The notes beneath the pieces are model-generated. The model saw only the letters and a list, made by a program, of their open reading frames with translations, was not told where the DNA came from and made no database searches. A stretch of 6,302 nucleotides of DNA from Acidimicrobiaceae bacterium (lineage in GTDB: Bacteria; Actinomycetota; Acidimicrobiia; Acidimicrobiales; RAAP-2): positions 1 to 6,302 of the forward strand of contig PMAL01000068.1 of assembly GCA_003152555.1 (NCBI GenBank), given 5' to 3'. The number at the start of each line of letters is the position of its first letter. The stretch's first letter is position 1. The position numbers and the translations under genes are program-made. Positions 5,119-6,302 of this stretch are shown in pieces.

Positions 5119-6302
5119 ATGACTACTGACGAATCACAGTTCGACCCCCACCGCGATTTGCTGCCCCTGGTCTATTCGAGTCGATTCCTCGACACGTTTG
5201 CCATTGCCTTGCTGCTGCGCGACGACAAGGGCGTGGTCATTGATTCGAATCGGGCGGCCCAGGAACTGCTTAATTTCTCGGCGGCCAACATCAAGGGCCA
5301 GATTCCCTTCGACTCGCGCTGGAACCCGGTGCGTGAAGATGGATCATTCTTTCCACTCAACGAGCAGCCGGGACTGGTGACACTGCAGACCGGCAAACCA
5401 ATTTGCGACGTGATTGTCGGCATTGACACACCCACGCAAGCCCGTAAATGGCTCTCGATCAACACGTTTCCGATATTCCACGACGATCAACTGCGCGGCG
5501 AGGTGTGCTCGTTGACCGACGTCACTATTCGCCGCCAGGAGCAGCAGGTCATGCGCCTGGTGAACGAGATGAACAAATTGGTCATCCAGGCTGAGAACGA
5601 GGACGAATTCTTAGATCAGGTGTCCGATCTGCTCGTCGAGGTCGGCGGCTACGCGCTCGTGGCCTTTGTGCTGGGCGCCGAAGAGAATGAGCCAGAGATG
5701 ATTGGCGTGCACATGGCCGGTGCCACTGACTACGTGCACGAGGAAACATTCGCTCATATGGGCCCGCGGGCCGTTGGTCAGGGACCGGTAGCGACCGCAT
5801 TTCGCACCAGGGTCACCCAGGTCGCCAATGACCTTTCCACGCACGCCTTCTTCGAAACGGCTTGGCGCCAGCGGGCCGCCCAATTCGGCATCGCGTCGGT
5901 CATCGCGATACCCATCATGCTGGGACCACGTAAGACGGTGCTGACGATATACGGCCGGCGGCCCCACGTCTTTGACGAACTCACGGTGATCGGACTCGAG
6001 AGCATCGCCCGCGAAGCCGAATTTGGAGCCAACCACGTGCGAGCGGTCAAGCAACTCGAACAGGCGCTGGACGGAACGCTCGCCGCCATCTCGCGCATCA
6101 TCGAAACCAAGGATTCATTCACCGCGGGCCACCACACTCACGTCGGTGCGCTCGCCGCCGCCATTGCCACCGATCTGGGCATCGACGAAAAGACGGTGAA
6201 ACTCATCCACCAGAGTGGTGAAGTGCACGACGTAGGCCGGATTGAAGTACCTCCTGAGATTCTCAGTTTTCCGGGCAGCCTCACGCCGGAGCAGTTTGAA
6301 AT
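5119..6302 (+). CDS. PAS-GAF-HD-GYP signalling protein (putative cyclic-di-GMP phosphodiesterase), C-terminus cut by window edge
   Basis: Hand translation from ATG 5119 gives 394 residues open to the window end. Residues about 22-137 are a PAS domain (LLLRDDKGVVIDSNRAAQEL, VREDGSFFPLNEQP, LQTG, RKWLSINTFPIF, closing LTDVTIRRQ). Residues about 150-308 are a GAF domain (GQGPVATAFRT, VANDL, a SVIAIPI strand, FDELTVIGLESI). From about 318 a helical output domain begins with IIETKDSFTAGHHTHV, then GEVHDVGRIEVPPEIL and LTPEQFE. This matches the first half of HD-GYP domains, which hydrolyse cyclic-di-GMP using a metal pair; His 338 and His370-Asp371 are the expected ligands. The GYP signature itself lies beyond the edge, so activity cannot be judged. 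The usual HDIGK is HDVGR here. No membrane segment is seen; a cytosolic sensor-effector is likely. The gene diverges from the sugar operon, and its PAS-GAF part is paralogous to that of the gene at 1-1346. Confidence 0.87.
   Translation, partial: MTTDESQFDPHRDLLPLVYSSRFLDTFAIALLLRDDKGVVIDSNRAAQELLNFSAANIKGQIPFDSRWNPVREDGSFFPLNEQPGLVTLQTGKPICDVIVGIDTPTQARKWLSINTFPIFHDDQLRGEVCSLTDVTIRRQEQQVMRLVNEMNKLVIQAENEDEFLDQVSDLLVEVGGYALVAFVLGAEENEPEMIGVHMAGATDYVHEETFAHMGPRAVGQGPVATAFRTRVTQVANDLSTHAFFETAWRQRAAQFGIASVIAIPIMLGPRKTVLTIYGRRPHVFDELTVIGLESIAREAEFGANHVRAVKQLEQALDGTLAAISRIIETKDSFTAGHHTHVGALAAAIATDLGIDEKTVKLIHQSGEVHDVGRIEVPPEILSFPGSLTPEQFE

Noticed and set aside
5582..6137. Minus-strand frames of 72-147 residues opposite the HD-GYP gene
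   Set aside because: They are shadows of the GAF and HD-GYP coding sequence, which has clear conserved motifs on the plus strand.

Overview
The window reads as bacterial chromosome of moderately high GC. It holds four protein-coding genes, two of them cut by the window edges, and no RNA gene, IS element or CRISPR array that I could see. Codon use, GTG starts, dense packing, and PAS-GAF signalling proteins beside a GT4-GH130 fusion would suit an actinobacterium, perhaps of the Acidimicrobiia. That placement is a guess from style, not from a marker gene.

Layout. Minus strand, right to left: (i) 4903-2492, a large two-domain protein with an N-terminal GT4 glycosyltransferase and a C-terminal GH130 glycoside phosphorylase-like domain; (ii) 2498-1440, an (alpha/alpha)6-barrel glycosidase-like protein whose GTG start overlaps the preceding stop by 7 nt, so the two form a translationally coupled pair ending in a rho-independent terminator at 1401-1422; (iii) 1346-1, a PAS-GAF-PAS sensor protein that runs off the left edge. 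Plus strand: (iv) 5119-6302, a PAS-GAF-HD-GYP protein that runs off the right edge. Genes (i) and (iv) diverge from a 215-bp intergenic region with candidate regulatory motifs.

How they may work together. GT4 and GH130 on one chain, coupled to an (alpha/alpha)6 carbohydrate enzyme, suggest one locus that builds and phosphorolytically trims a glycan, possibly a mannoside because characterised GH130 enzymes act on mannosides. The flanking sensors share the same PAS-GAF module in mirror orientation, so they are paralogues. One carries an HD-GYP (cyclic-di-GMP phosphodiesterase) output, which raises the inference that the glycan locus sits under cyclic-di-GMP-linked signalling.

Oddities: the fusion gene has no ATG/GTG/TTG where its conserved N-terminus begins and appears to start at ATT; its GT4 half lacks the usual EX7E motif; the two sensors appear to be the arms of an old inverted duplication around the sugar operon.
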